A stretch of 32,803 nt of DNA from Cytophagaceae bacterium (lineage in GTDB: Bacteria > Bacteroidota > Bacteroidia > Bacteroidales > Marinilabiliaceae): NCBI GenBank assembly GCA_031285765.1, contig JAITVO010000286.1, positions 1-32,803 of the forward strand. Reading direction: 5' to 3'. The notes under the pieces were generated by a model that saw only the letters and a program-made list of their open reading frames with translations, made no database searches and was not told the DNA's origin. The position numbers and the translations under genes were made by a program. Shown piece by piece: positions 16,247 to 24,944 of the stretch (its first letter is position 1; each line of letters begins with the position of its first letter).

Positions 16247-17620
16247 CTAAATCGTTTCGGTAAAATTATTACCATTCTCTTTTTTAAACTTCCTCAGCTG
16301 CCTAATCAGCAATATTGACGTAATGCCCGTTGCAATAGCGTCGGAAACGGGCATACTAACCCACACGCCAATGGTGCCAAGTATTCGCGGCAGGATTATT
16401 AACAGCGGTATCAAAAAGAGGACCTGCCGTGTGAGCGACAAAAATATGGCTTTTTTCGACATGCCTATCGAAAGGAAAAAATTGGAGGCTACTGCCTGAA
16501 ATCCTACAACCGGAAACACAATAAAGACTATTCGCAAACCGTAAACCGATTCTTTTATCATTTCGGGGTCGGATGTAAAAAGTCCGGAAATAAGTCCCGG
16601 AAACAGTTCGCATACAACAAATCCTAACGTGGTAACGGCAACCCCGTATCCGATGGTTATTCGGGTAACGGCAGTAACCCTGCTGTAGAGTTTAGCTCCA
16701 AAATTGTAGCCGGCTATGGGTTGCATTCCCTGATTCAAACCCAGCACAACCATCACAAACAGCATAGCCACACGGTTAACAATGCCGTAGGCGCCTATTG
16801 CCAAGTCGCCGCTGTGTTCTTTTAATCCTCGATTGATTAATATTACGATAAGGCTCGAACAGATGTTCATCAAAAACGGCGAAAGTCCGATGGAGAATAT
16901 TCCTTTTATCAAATCAAGTTTCAGTTTGAATATTCCTTTTTGGAAATGGAGCAAATTGCTCTTTTTCGAGAAATGAACGATTTGCCATACAAGCGAAACA
17001 CTTTGTGAGAAAATGGTTGCCCATGCCGCCCCTTTGATTCCCATATCGAATATCCAAATAAATATGGGATTAAGAATACAGTTCAGCACTACCGACGTTA
17101 ATGTAGCTGTCATTGCCATGGTTGGATAACCCGACGACCGCAATATGGCATTCAATCCTAAATAGATGTGTGTGATTACATTTCCGAGAAGGATAACGCT
17201 CATGTATTCGCGTGCATATCCGATTGTGTTTTCGCCCGCGCCGAAAAAATAAAGAATGATATCGAGAAATGGCAGGCATACGGCGGTAAACAGTACGCCT
17301 GTTATTATATTAATTATTAATACATTCCCAAGTACTCTGTTGGCGCCTGCGTAATCTTTTTGTCCCAGTTTTACCGATACAAGCGTTGATGCGCCCACTC
17401 CAGCCAGCGACCCGAAAGCTGCCGCCAGATTCATCAGCGGAAAAGTGATTGCCAGCCCCGAAATAGCCAATGAACCCACTCCGTGTCCAATAAAAACACT
17501 GTCAATCATATTGTAAAGCGATGCAGCTGTCATCGCAATAATAGCCGGAATAGCATACTGCCTCAACAGTTTGCCAACACTCTCTGTCCCCAATATCAGT
17601 GGGGAATTTTGTTTCTTCAT
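16247..17620 (-). CDS. MATE-family multidrug/cation exporter
   Basis: MATE proteins export drugs or metabolites in exchange for Na+ or H+ across the inner membrane. The 457 residues give about twelve hydrophobic segments in two homologous halves, the usual family length. Recognisable stretches are LLRQYAIPAIIAMTAASLYNMIDS near 14-37, FIGHGVGSLAISGLAITFP near 38-56, and the second-half counterpart GLNQGMQPIAGYNFGA near 290-305. The start ATG 17620 lies 30 nt downstream of the gldB stop, so the two genes are probably one transcript with gldB first. Substrate specificity cannot be read from the sequence. Confidence 0.92.
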   Translation of the reverse strand: MKKQNSPLILGTESVGKLLRQYAIPAIIAMTAASLYNMIDSVFIGHGVGSLAISGLAITFPLMNLAAAFGSLAGVGASTLVSVKLGQKDYAGANRVLGNVLIINIITGVLFTAVCLPFLDIILYFFGAGENTIGYAREYMSVILLGNVITHIYLGLNAILRSSGYPTMAMTATLTSVVLNCILNPIFIWIFDMGIKGAAWATIFSQSVSLVWQIVHFSKKSNLLHFQKGIFKLKLDLIKGIFSIGLSPFLMNICSSLIVILINRGLKEHSGDLAIGAYGIVNRVAMLFVMVVLGLNQGMQPIAGYNFGAKLYSRVTAVTRITIGYGVAVTTLGFVVCELFPGLISGLFTSDPEMIKESVYGLRIVFIVFPVVGFQAVASNFFLSIGMSKKAIFLSLTRQVLFLIPLLIILPRILGTIGVWVSMPVSDAIATGITSILLIRQLRKFKKENGNNFTETI

Positions 17621-17650
17621 ATAAATGATGTTCTTATTTCAACTCTCTCC

Positions 17651-18679
17651 CTACGGTCTATACTTCGATTCGATAAATATTCGATGATAATCGCGTCGCT
17701 GCATTAATTGCGACAGTGTGGTTTCGGGATGCTGTTTCATATAAGTTTCAACAATGCGGTAGCCCATATAAATGCCCGCTTTCCCCGGTGAATCCTGTCC
17801 AAGATAATAGGAGTACGGAGCATCGCCCACATATTTCAACATCACCATGCGGTCGGTTGTGTACAGATGTTTCTGCTCCACCATCGACGCCCACACCATC
17901 CGTTCGTATTGGCGGCACCATTTTATTTCATCGACAGTCATATCCAGCAGATATTCGTTCGAAATATCGGGATTGATTTTCTTAACAAAATAAAGTGCCA
18001 TGCCATTGTAAACCATCTGGCTAAGCAAATCGTCAATCGAATCGTTGTAAGCAAATTCGCTCACGACGATGGCTTTCGCAATATCGGGCACAACCTTTTC
18101 GGGAATCATCTGCTTGCGCAGATAAATAGGCGTTTCGAGCCATTCGTAAAAGACGCACTCTTTGCCCAAATATTTTTCGATACTCACCGAAATCACTCCC
18201 GAATCAACAGCTATCGACTGGTTGAAGCCCGAAATATGCAGATAAACATCGGGAACAGCCTTTTCGGGAAAATAATAGCGGTAATACTGAAAGGCGTGAG
18301 TAATTTCATTCTCCAGACTTGCTAAATCGGCAAACACTTTGCGACAGGTATCCACAACTTCCCTATTGGCTTCGTAACTTAAGAACTTTGCCATGTTTAC
18401 CGAAAAATAAGGGTCGGCAGTAGCGCCTGCACCCACAATCCGCCTGCTGTACATTTCGAGGTAGCTGCCGTACTGCTCAATGAGCCGTTCTTTTTGTTGT
18501 TCAATGCTGGCGCTGTCGGGAACAATCGAAAACAAATCGTCGTAAAAAGGAATCAAACTGCTGTTAATTTCAATATGATCGACTTTTGGTCGCCGTTCGC
18601 CACACGAATGTAAGGCTGGCAGCGCAATCAGCGCCAATAAAACGGATATTAAACGATGGTTCGAAAATCTCATCTTCAT
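17651..18679 (-). CDS. gldB: GldB-type lipoprotein (gliding motility / type IX secretion-associated family)
   Basis: GldB is a membrane lipoprotein required for gliding in Flavobacterium. Related proteins occur in non-gliding Bacteroidales, and the family is distantly related to zinc peptidase-like proteins. The 342-residue product has a lipoprotein signal (hydrophobic 11-22, lipobox ALHSC, Cys26). Family-like segments are HISGFNQSIAVDSGVISVSI near 148-167 and the C-terminal YSYYLGQDSPGKAGIYMGYR, followed by IVETYMKQHPETTLSQLM. The start is ATG 18679 or the ATG two codons later at 18673. It is transcribed away from the beta-barrel gene at 18767 and likely precedes the MATE gene in an operon. 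Its presence agrees with the type IX cargo protein at 28681-30843. Confidence 0.85.
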   Translation of the reverse strand: MKMRFSNHRLISVLLALIALPALHSCGERRPKVDHIEINSSLIPFYDDLFSIVPDSASIEQQKERLIEQYGSYLEMYSRRIVGAGATADPYFSVNMAKFLSYEANREVVDTCRKVFADLASLENEITHAFQYYRYYFPEKAVPDVYLHISGFNQSIAVDSGVISVSIEKYLGKECVFYEWLETPIYLRKQMIPEKVVPDIAKAIVVSEFAYNDSIDDLLSQMVYNGMALYFVKKINPDISNEYLLDMTVDEIKWCRQYERMVWASMVEQKHLYTTDRMVMLKYVGDAPYSYYLGQDSPGKAGIYMGYRIVETYMKQHPETTLSQLMQRRDYHRIFIESKYRP

Positions 18680-18731
18680 TGCTTTTGTTATTTATTTTTG
18701 TAAAAATCACTTTTTGTATTTGGGATTTCAT

Positions 18732-18739
18732 TATGTTTG
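18732..18739 (+). promoter_or_regulatory. Predicted -7 element for the beta-barrel gene
   Basis: TATGTTTG fits TAnnTTTG and lies 27 nt before the ATG at 18767. The upstream TTTG boxes at 18697 and 18713 are at non-ideal distances. The element is only 12 nt from the opposing gldB -7 element, so the two divergent promoters nearly overlap. Confidence 0.4.
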
Positions 18740-18751
18740 CACTCGAATTTG

Positions 18752-18759
18752 CAAAAGTA
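18752..18759 (-). promoter_or_regulatory. Predicted -7 element for gldB
   Basis: On the minus strand this reads TACTTTTG, the same octamer as the proposed nuoH and atpB elements. The transcript would have a leader of about 65 nt before gldB. Confidence 0.45.
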
Positions 18760-18766
18760 TAAAAAA

Positions 18767-19390
18767 ATGAGAACATCAATCGTTATTTTAATCTTTATTA
18801 CAACACTCAGTTTTGCAGGAAGCGCACAGGAAAAGGGACATACACGCTTTTCGCTGCGAGTAGAACCCGTGCTTTCGTGGATGAAATCCGACATGGAAAA
18901 TGTGTCGTCGAAAGGCTCACTGCCGGGCTACAATCTGGGACTTGGCATCGACCATTTTTTTGGTGATAACTACGCATTTGCAACCGGATTGACCATTAAT
19001 ACAACTGGTGGTAAACTGTATTATCCCGTTGTGGGCGATATTCCCGCCTTCACGCAAACCTACCGCCTAAAGCACATCGAAGTTCCTTTGGGACTGAAAC
19101 TCCGCTCGGGCGATTTGTATCGAATCAATATTTACGGACGTTTTGGTTTATCACCACAAATTAACATTAAAGCATCGGACGAACACAGCCAAAAACTGAA
19201 TAGCGAAGTACGACTGCTTGAGTTAGGCTATCATTTGGGCGGAGGAATTGAATATTCGCTTGGCGGCAAAAATGCTCTGATATTTGGATTACTCTTTAAC
19301 AGCGGTTTTACCGACGTAACCAAACGATCCGGCTTTGACGACAAAGCCACATTAAGCCGCATCAACTTTGAGATAGGATTTATCTTTTAG
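18767..19390 (+). CDS. Outer-membrane beta-barrel protein (PorT-like / OMP_b-brl family)
   Basis: The product is about 207 residues from ATG 18767; a TTG 30 nt earlier is in frame, but the ATG directly starts the signal peptide MRTSIVILIFITTLSFAGSA. Alternating hydrophobic and polar strands follow (RFSLRVEPVLSW, YNLGLGIDHFFG, YAFATGLTINTTGG, IEVPLGLKLRSG, YHLGGGIEYSLGG, LIFGLLFNSGFTDV). It ends in INFEIGFIF with a terminal Phe, the usual barrel-assembly signal. The length and strand number suit an eight-stranded barrel of the type often annotated 'PorT family' in Bacteroidetes. That label covers many unrelated functions, so a role in type IX secretion is not shown. It is divergent from gldB. 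Confidence 0.82.
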   Translation: MRTSIVILIFITTLSFAGSAQEKGHTRFSLRVEPVLSWMKSDMENVSSKGSLPGYNLGLGIDHFFGDNYAFATGLTINTTGGKLYYPVVGDIPAFTQTYRLKHIEVPLGLKLRSGDLYRINIYGRFGLSPQINIKASDEHSQKLNSEVRLLELGYHLGGGIEYSLGGKNALIFGLLFNSGFTDVTKRSGFDDKATLSRINFEIGFIF

Positions 19391-19578
19391 ATTGATTGCT
19401 GAACAGTCCCTTAATCTTAGCTGGGTTCGCACTTTATTAACAGTAAATCTCATCAGCGGTTAATAAAGCGCCGTCTTTGTGCCGTCATTTGGGTATAATA
19501 TACGAAAATCATAAAACTATTATTCAAATCAGAGAAAATTCTCCAATATATTCTATCTATTTATATAAAAAAAACAAT

Positions 19579-20106
19579 ATGGATGAAAATATGATATTGT
19601 GGTTTGTACTGGGACTAACATTAATAACGGCAATTTATACATTGTTTCTGGTAAGGTTTTTCCTTAAAAAAACGGCTTACCGCGAAAAACTGGAAGTGCT
19701 TTCAAAATACGGCACCGACCTGTTTAAACTTCGTTTGCAGGCTTACGAAAGGCTAACGCTGCTACTTGAACGGATTTTGCCCGAATCGCTAATACTGCGC
19801 GAGCAAAGTCCTAAAATGAGCGCTTTGGCATTTCACTCGCATTTGCTGAAAATGGTACGGCACGAATTTAACCACAATCTTGCCATGCAAATATATATAA
19901 CTGCTAAAACTTGGAACAAAATAAAAACAGCCCGCGACCAGCTGTTAGTCCTGATCAACTCTTCGGCTGCAAAAACAAATCCCGAAAGTTCAGCCATTGA
20001 ACTGGGAAAGACAATTATTGAAGATGCATCATACGAAGTAAACTATCATATTACAGAAGCAGTTAACGCCATTCGAGATGAAATGGAATATTTGTACAGA
20101 ATGTAA
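19579..20106 (+). CDS. Membrane-anchored conserved protein of unknown function
   Basis: From ATG 19579 the protein has 175 residues; the frame is open for 34 codons further upstream, but that part is low in coding character and the ATG directly precedes the membrane helix. Residues 5-27 form one transmembrane segment (ILWFVLGLTLITAIYTLFLVRF-like), followed by a basic stretch. A soluble helical region follows with RLQAYERLTLLLERILPESL, HLLKMVRHEFNHNLAMQIY and a C-terminal YHITEAVNAIRDEMEYLYR. From memory this pattern belongs to a conserved but uncharacterised Bacteroidetes family with one N-terminal helix and a cytosolic helical domain. HEFNH looks like a zinc motif but lies in an otherwise non-peptidase context. 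Confidence 0.75.
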   Translation: MDENMILWFVLGLTLITAIYTLFLVRFFLKKTAYREKLEVLSKYGTDLFKLRLQAYERLTLLLERILPESLILREQSPKMSALAFHSHLLKMVRHEFNHNLAMQIYITAKTWNKIKTARDQLLVLINSSAAKTNPESSAIELGKTIIEDASYEVNYHITEAVNAIRDEMEYLYRM

Positions 20107-20180
20107 TTAATGGTTAATTGAACTCTTCATTATCAACTCATAAATTTTCTACAGATTCATGTGACTAAATAAATTTCATA

Positions 20181-20318
20181 TCACTTTTTTGATATTTGCA
20201 TTTCCTCATGCAATGAGTATTTGCCACCTGCAATATCCTTTACTGGTTTTGGAAAACAAACAGCGAGTTCTTCGGCTGATGCTAAACCGCTATCGGTAAT
20301 ATTAAAATAGAATAATAC
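20181..20318 (-). pseudogene. Possible remnant of a protein-coding gene
   Basis: A start-less minus-strand frame reads LFYFNITDSGLASAEELAVC, then FPKPVKDIAGGKYSLHEEMQ and ISKK, then a stop at 20181-20183. Its composition is protein-like, unlike the surrounding AT-rich spacer. The frame continues upstream only through the GTTTGCAAA/GTCCCGCAGGGAC repeat, with no start codon. It may be the 3' end of a gene truncated by repeat insertion. I do not recognise the family, and the frame may be chance. Confidence 0.25.
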
Positions 20319-20324
20319 AATGCC

Positions 20325-20360
20325 GTTTGCAAAGTCCCGCAGGGACGGAAGTTTGCAAAC
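20325..20360. repeat. GTTTGCAAA / GTCCCGCAGGGAC palindromic repeat
   Basis: GTCCCGCAGGGAC at 20334-20346 is a perfect GTCCC/GGGAC inverted repeat with a GCA loop. It is flanked by GTTTGCAAA (20325-20333) and the palindrome GTTTGCAAAC (20351-20360). The left part, ACAATG..GTTTGCAAAgTCCcGCA, also matches 4417-4440, at the left edge of the element there. Confidence 0.65.
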
Positions 20361-20527
20361 AATATCGCTCCTGTAGGACTTATTATGTATATCATTCTGT
20401 CCGTTAAAATATACAGTTAATAACGTTTTAACCCCTGTGAAACTTTACTTGCCGCAAATATTCTAAATTGTTTGACAGCGGCTTGGTATGAACACATAAA
20501 CGAAATATTCAATTCTCTGCACTCCAT

Positions 20528-21298
20528 TCACATTGCCGCCTCCAGCTGTTTCTCCAGCTCCTCCAGCGTAAGATTAAACGTTCCCTGTGCGCTGCTGAAT
20601 GCCGATATTTTACCTGTTTCTTCGGAAATAACAATCGCAAGTGCATCGGTGGTTTCGGTGATGCCCATTGCAGCACGGTGGCGAAGTCCGTACTTTTTGG
20701 GGAGGGTCATGTTTTGCGAAACTGGCAAAATGCAGCCTGCCGCCTTTACTTTGTTCCGACTGATGATTACAGCCCCATCGTGCAAAGGAGTGTTCTTAAA
20801 AAAGATGGTGGTCAATAACTGTTTCGAGATAATGGCGTCAATCGCTTCGCCGGTTGCAATAAAATCCAAGAGTTCCGATTTGCGCGTAACCACAATCAGC
20901 GCCCCCGTTTTGGTAGCGGCAAGACTTTCGCACGCCTGAAGCAGCGGTTTGATGTAAACACTTGCAATGCCGGCGTCTTTTTTTTCAAATATCTTTTCGA
21001 AATTCAAGCGTTGCGACAGGTTGTACCGGTTCCCCACCAACAGCAGAAAGCGGCGTATCTCTTGCTGAAAAAGTATGATAATGGCAATTACACCCACGTT
21101 TACCACGCTGTCGAGAATACTTGTGGAGAGCCGCATGTTGAGCGACTTTATAACCAACCAAAAGATAATAAAAGCAAATATTCCTATAAAAATATTCAGT
21201 GCCACCGTTCCTTTTATCAGTTTGTAGAGCTTGTATAAAAGATAGGCAACAAGTACAATATCAATAATATCAATCAGTCGTATGTCAAGAAAGGTCAT
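20528..21298 (-). CDS. cdaA: Diadenylate cyclase (c-di-AMP synthase), CdaA type
   Basis: CdaA condenses two ATP molecules to cyclic di-AMP, a second messenger that controls osmotic balance and cell-wall homeostasis in many bacteria. From ATG 21298 the product has about 256 residues; an upstream in-frame start at 21328 would overlap folP by 14 nt, but MTFLDIRLIDIIDIVLVAYL fits the family N-terminus. Three N-terminal membrane helices (about 8-80) are followed by the DAC domain. The active-site motifs are DGA at 174-176 (LHDGAVII) and RHR at 206-208 (GLRHRAAMGI). It lies 16 nt after folP, a pairing I know as common in Bacteroidetes. No c-di-AMP phosphodiesterase is in the window. Confidence 0.93.
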   Translation of the reverse strand: MTFLDIRLIDIIDIVLVAYLLYKLYKLIKGTVALNIFIGIFAFIIFWLVIKSLNMRLSTSILDSVVNVGVIAIIILFQQEIRRFLLLVGNRYNLSQRLNFEKIFEKKDAGIASVYIKPLLQACESLAATKTGALIVVTRKSELLDFIATGEAIDAIISKQLLTTIFFKNTPLHDGAVIISRNKVKAAGCILPVSQNMTLPKKYGLRHRAAMGITETTDALAIVISEETGKISAFSSAQGTFNLTLEELEKQLEAAM

Positions 21299-21314
21299 AA
21301 GGAAAAGAGTCAGT

Positions 21315-22169
21315 TTAATATTCGGCAATTTTGCGCGTCAAAGTTACACATTCTGCGGCTTCTTTTACATCGTGTACACGTAAAATATTAGCGCCACCAA
21401 GCAAAGCAAATGTATTCAGAATAGTTGTTCCGTTCAAACTCTGTTCGGGCGTTGTGTTCAACAGTCGATAAATCATCGACTTTCGTGATATGCCAACCAG
21501 CAGCGGCAGTTCAAAAATGACAAACTGACTGAGTTTGCTCATCAGCTCGTAATTATGTTCCACTGTTTTTCCGAAACCAAAGCCCGGGTCAATAATAATG
21601 TCATTAACGCCTCGCGCTTTTAATGCATCCACTTTGTGAGATAACCATAGCAGAATTTCATTCATTAAATGTTTATAAACAGGTTCGTGCTGCATGGTTT
21701 GTGGTGTGCCTTGCATGTGCATCAGAATGTAAGGAACATGCAATCGGGCAACAGTATCAAACATATTGCTGTCCATTTCGCCGCCCGAAATATCATTAAT
21801 CATGTCGGCGTCGCCCTCCGTTATCGCCTTTTGCGCCACATCAGCCCTGAAAGTATCAATGGAAACAGGCACGTCGGGATAATATTTTCTGATAAGATAC
21901 AACGATGGAAGCAATCGTGCAATCTCCTCATCTGCCGAAATATCCGCCGCTCCCGGACGCGACGAGTAGGCGCCAATATCAATCATACTTCCGCCTTCAT
22001 TCAAAATGTTTTCCACACGTTTTAACACTTCCGTTTCGTTGTCACAACGGCTTTGCGCATAAAACGAATCGGGCGTAATATTTACAATACCCATTACAGC
22101 TGGCGTCGATAAATCAAGCAGCTGTCCCCTGCAATTGATTGTATGTTTGGGTCGAAAAAAAGATTTCAT
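21315..22169 (-). CDS. folP: Dihydropteroate synthase
   Basis: FolP joins 4-aminobenzoate to dihydropterin pyrophosphate in folate synthesis and is the sulfonamide target. The 284-residue product has the family signatures: MGIVNITPDSFY near 26-37, GGSMIDIGAYSSRPGA near 55-70 (the Ser/Arg loop), DMINDISGGEMD near 116-127, IIIDPGFGFGKTVEHNYEL near 191-209 and the C-terminal LRVHDVKEA. The length is normal. It starts at ATG 22169 and is probably co-transcribed with cdaA; the divergent gene at 22288 starts 118 nt away. Confidence 0.96.
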   Translation of the reverse strand: MKSFFRPKHTINCRGQLLDLSTPAVMGIVNITPDSFYAQSRCDNETEVLKRVENILNEGGSMIDIGAYSSRPGAADISADEEIARLLPSLYLIRKYYPDVPVSIDTFRADVAQKAITEGDADMINDISGGEMDSNMFDTVARLHVPYILMHMQGTPQTMQHEPVYKHLMNEILLWLSHKVDALKARGVNDIIIDPGFGFGKTVEHNYELMSKLSQFVIFELPLLVGISRKSMIYRLLNTTPEQSLNGTTILNTFALLGGANILRVHDVKEAAECVTLTRKIAEY

Positions 22170-22262
22170 GCTAATACAATAATCATCAATAATTGAGATG
22201 CAAAAAAACAGAAAAATATCGATTATTTCAAACTCTTGTTCGTATTCTATTCATTTTTTTGA

Positions 22263-22270
22263 TAGCTTTG
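22263..22270 (+). promoter_or_regulatory. Predicted -7 element for the DUF1599-BT_3928-tpiA operon
   Basis: TAGCTTTG matches TAnnTTTG and is followed by CACCGC. Transcription would start near 22277, only about 11 nt before ATG 22288. This supports that ATG over the earlier in-frame start at 22198. The upstream TTTG box is weak. Confidence 0.45.
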
Positions 22271-22287
22271 CACCGCAAATATTTATT

Positions 22288-22848
22288 ATGGTACACGAAA
22301 CCAATCAACAGTTTGAACACATTATAAGCGTGTGTCTCGATATTTTTGACAAAAAGATGAAAGATTACGGTGCAGCATGGCGCATTTTGCGTCCTTCGTC
22401 GATGACCGACCAGATTCTTATAAAGGCGCAGCGAATCAGAAATCTCGAAACCAAAGGTTTTTCGAAGATTGACGAAGGCATACGTTCCGAGTACATCGGC
22501 ATTGTAAATTATGCAACAATGGCGCTTATTCAGATGGAAATGGGCGTTGCCGCCACTCCCGAGATGCCCTGCGACAAAGCAACCGAGCTTTACCTGAAAC
22601 ACATCCACGCCGCCAAACAATTGATGGATAACAAGAATCACGATTACGACGAGGCTTGGCGAAGTATGCGTATCAGTTCAATGACTGATTTAATTCTGAT
22701 GAAGATATATCGCACCAAACAGATTGAGGACAACAAAGGCGAAACGCTGCTATCCGAAGGCGTTGATGCAAATTATATGGACATGATTAACTATGCCGTG
22801 TTTGCGCTTATTAAAATGGAATACGGCGAAAAACAAATAATAGTATGA
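22288..22848 (+). CDS. DUF1599-domain protein with two tandem repeats
   Basis: From ATG 22288 the product has 186 residues; the frame is open further upstream, but that extension has no protein-like pattern and would cross the predicted promoter. The sequence is an internal duplication: MKDYGAAWRILRPSSMTDQI near 24-43 and NHDYDEAWRSMRISSMTDLI near 114-133, each followed by a helix (ILIKAQRIRNLE / ILMKIYRTKQIED) and an acidic segment ending YIGIVNYATMALIQME or YMDMINYAVFALIKME. This matches my memory of DUF1599, a nucleotide-modification-like family of unknown role in Bacteroidetes. Its stop overlaps the next start by ATGA, indicating translational coupling. Confidence 0.85.
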   Translation: MVHETNQQFEHIISVCLDIFDKKMKDYGAAWRILRPSSMTDQILIKAQRIRNLETKGFSKIDEGIRSEYIGIVNYATMALIQMEMGVAATPEMPCDKATELYLKHIHAAKQLMDNKNHDYDEAWRSMRISSMTDLILMKIYRTKQIEDNKGETLLSEGVDANYMDMINYAVFALIKMEYGEKQIIV

Positions 22849-24083
22849 ATACAACAATCCGTTTTATTTGCCGAATGGTAATAGCTTTCACCTTTATGTT
22901 TTCAGGTTTTGTGAAAGGTGTAGACCCGATGGGATTTACCATTAAAATTGAAGACTACCTGATTGCATTCCACATGGAATGGCTTTCGCCGATAGCGCTG
23001 CCTACCGCAATTTTTCTTATTGCACTCGAATTTTTGGTAGGATTTTACCTTTTTATCGGATTTCACATCCGAAGACTGTCGCCCATTGTATTAATTATGA
23101 TGATAATGTTTACGCTGCTCACGCTGTACAGCGCCGTGTTTAATCCTGTTTCGGACTGCGGCTGCTTTGGCGACGCCGTAAAACTCACCAACTGGCAAAC
23201 GTTCTGGAAAAATATTGCACTGATGGTGTTTACATTGGGACTGTTTTACCTGCGAAAAGGATACGATGCATCCCCAAGCCGCAATTTGGGGATGATTATG
23301 GCGGCAACGCTCGGACTTATATATATTGTAGGACTCGAAATTTATTCGTATCGCAATCTGCCCATACTCGACTTTCGCCCTTACAAAACAGGCGTCAGCA
23401 TTGCCGAAGGCATGAGCATTCCCGACGACGCCGAACAGCCTGTGCTCGAAACACTGTTCATTATGGAAAAAAATGGCGAACGGCAAACATTCACCACCGA
23501 GAATTATCCTTACACCGATTCAACGTGGGTATTTATCGACAGCGAAACCCGCACCATCAAAGAAGGTTATACGCCGCCACTCTACAATTTTTCGCTTACG
23601 CATCCCGAATTGGGCGATGTTACCGGCAGCGTTGCCCACCACAACGGAGCACAGTTTTTGCTGATAGCGCCTTATCTTAACAAAGTTGATAAAAAGTTGA
23701 TGCCAAAAATAGTTGAACTGGCAAACGCCGCCCGTCAGCACGAAATACCCTTTTACTGCATCACATCGTCGAGTATGACAGAGGCAACCCAATTCGATAT
23801 TGCCAACAATATGATGCTTGATTACCTGCAAGGCGACGAAACAATGCTCAAAACAATTATCCGTTCCAATCCCGGACTGGTATTACTGTACAATGGCGTT
23901 GTTGTGGGCAAATGGCATTATCGAAACATCCCCGAAAAAGAAATTGTTAACAATCCGCTTTCGGTTGCCGTAAAACAGCTTTACAGCAACCGAAACCTGA
24001 TGGTTATCTGGTTCAATATTTTAATAATGATTATTATTCCATCCCTATTTATTAATCGTAAAACAATAAACAGAAAAAAATGA
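22845..24083 (+). CDS. BT_3928-family DoxX/MauE-like membrane protein
   Basis: The 412-residue protein has an N-terminal DoxX/MauE-like four-helix membrane domain (about 5-135) with [20 protein letters not shown] near 20-39 and a conserved cysteine pair in [12 protein letters not shown] near 102-113. A periplasmic-type soluble region of roughly 200 residues follows, with thioredoxin-fold-like spacing but no CxxC that I can see, and a final hydrophobic helix near 385-405. MauE-like proteins are linked to disulfide handling; here that is inference. It overlaps the previous and next genes by ATGA. The order DUF1599, this family, tpiA is a gene neighbourhood I know from Bacteroidales. Confidence 0.85.
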   Translation: MNTTIRFICRMVIAFTFMFSGFVKGVDPMGFTIKIEDYLIAFHMEWLSPIALPTAIFLIALEFLVGFYLFIGFHIRRLSPIVLIMMIMFTLLTLYSAVFNPVSDCGCFGDAVKLTNWQTFWKNIALMVFTLGLFYLRKGYDASPSRNLGMIMAATLGLIYIVGLEIYSYRNLPILDFRPYKTGVSIAEGMSIPDDAEQPVLETLFIMEKNGERQTFTTENYPYTDSTWVFIDSETRTIKEGYTPPLYNFSLTHPELGDVTGSVAHHNGAQFLLIAPYLNKVDKKLMPKIVELANAARQHEIPFYCITSSSMTEATQFDIANNMMLDYLQGDETMLKTIIRSNPGLVLLYNGVVVGKWHYRNIPEKEIVNNPLSVAVKQLYSNRNLMVIWFNILIMIIIPSLFINRKTINRKK

Positions 24084-24835
24084 GAAAAAACATCGTTGCA
24101 GGCAACTGGAAAATGAACAAAGACCTTAACGAAGGTATTGCGCTTGCCAAAGAAGTAAACGCTTTAGCAGCCCAAGCCGTACCAAAATGCGAAATCGTTT
24201 TGGGAACACCTTTCATTCACCTTGCCGAAGTTAGTAAAACAGTTGACGACTCAAAGATAACCGTTGCCGCTCAAAACTGTGCCGATAAAGTTTCGGGCGC
24301 ATATACGGGCGAAGTTTCAGCTGCGATGATAAAATCGACAGGCGCCGAATACGTTATTTTGGGGCATTCGGAACGCCGCGCCTACTACGGCGAAACAAAC
24401 GCCATATTGAAAGAAAAGGTAAACATTGCACTTGCCAACGGCTTAAAACCTATCTTCTGCATTGGCGAAGTTCTTGCCGAACGCGAAGCCGACAAGCATT
24501 TCGACGTGGTAAAAAGTCAAATAGAAGAAGGTGTTTTCCATTTATCGCCCACCGAGTTCGGAAAAATTGTACTTGCATACGAGCCTGTTTGGGCAATCGG
24601 CACCGGCAAAACGGCAACATCGGCGCAGGCACAGGAAATGCACGCCTTTATTCGCGGAATTATTGTTAAAAAATATGGCGCACAATTAGCCGACGATACA
24701 ACCATTCTGTATGGTGGAAGCTGCAACCCAACCAACGCCAAAGAACTGTTTGCCAATCCCGACGTTGACGGTGGACTGATTGGCGGCGCATCGCTCAAAG
24801 CCGGCGACTTTATGGCTATCATCAATGCGTTTTAA
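24080..24835 (+). CDS. tpiA: Triosephosphate isomerase
   Basis: TpiA interconverts dihydroxyacetone phosphate and glyceraldehyde 3-phosphate in glycolysis. The 251-residue product has all catalytic residues: Lys11 in GNWKMN, His96 in ILGHSERR and Glu168 in [15 protein letters not shown], which also begins the flexible loop 6. The phosphate-binding YGGSCNPTN and GLIGGASL segments are present near the C-terminus. It overlaps the upstream gene by ATGA and ends the operon; a hairpin terminator follows 28 nt after the stop. Confidence 0.97.
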   Translation: MRKNIVAGNWKMNKDLNEGIALAKEVNALAAQAVPKCEIVLGTPFIHLAEVSKTVDDSKITVAAQNCADKVSGAYTGEVSAAMIKSTGAEYVILGHSERRAYYGETNAILKEKVNIALANGLKPIFCIGEVLAEREADKHFDVVKSQIEEGVFHLSPTEFGKIVLAYEPVWAIGTGKTATSAQAQEMHAFIRGIIVKKYGAQLADDTTILYGGSCNPTNAKELFANPDVDGGLIGGASLKAGDFMAIINAF

Positions 24836-24863
24836 AAAAAACATCTTTATCACCAAAAAAAGT

Positions 24864-24895
24864 AAGTCCCGAATAAATACGGGACTTTTCTTTTC
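24864..24895 (+). terminator. Intrinsic terminator after tpiA
   Basis: AAGTCCCG (24864-24871) pairs with CGGGACTT (24880-24887) around an 8-nt loop, followed by a T-rich tail. The stem contains the GTCCCG half-site found in the spacer repeats. Confidence 0.75.
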
Positions 24896-24944
24896 TAACA
24901 AGGCGTCATGTTTCCTTTGCCAATTGTCTTGAACCACAATTTTT

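Larger units (their letters stand above)
20107..20527. other. Spacer with a repeat and a possible gene fragment
   Basis: These 421 nt lie between the convergent unknown membrane protein and cdaA. They contain no intact gene, only the fragment at 20181-20318 and the palindromic motif at 20325-20360. Confidence 0.6.

Noticed and set aside
16088-16318. 76-codon plus-strand frame
   Set aside because: It overlaps the 3' end of the MATE gene on the other strand and has no protein-like pattern.
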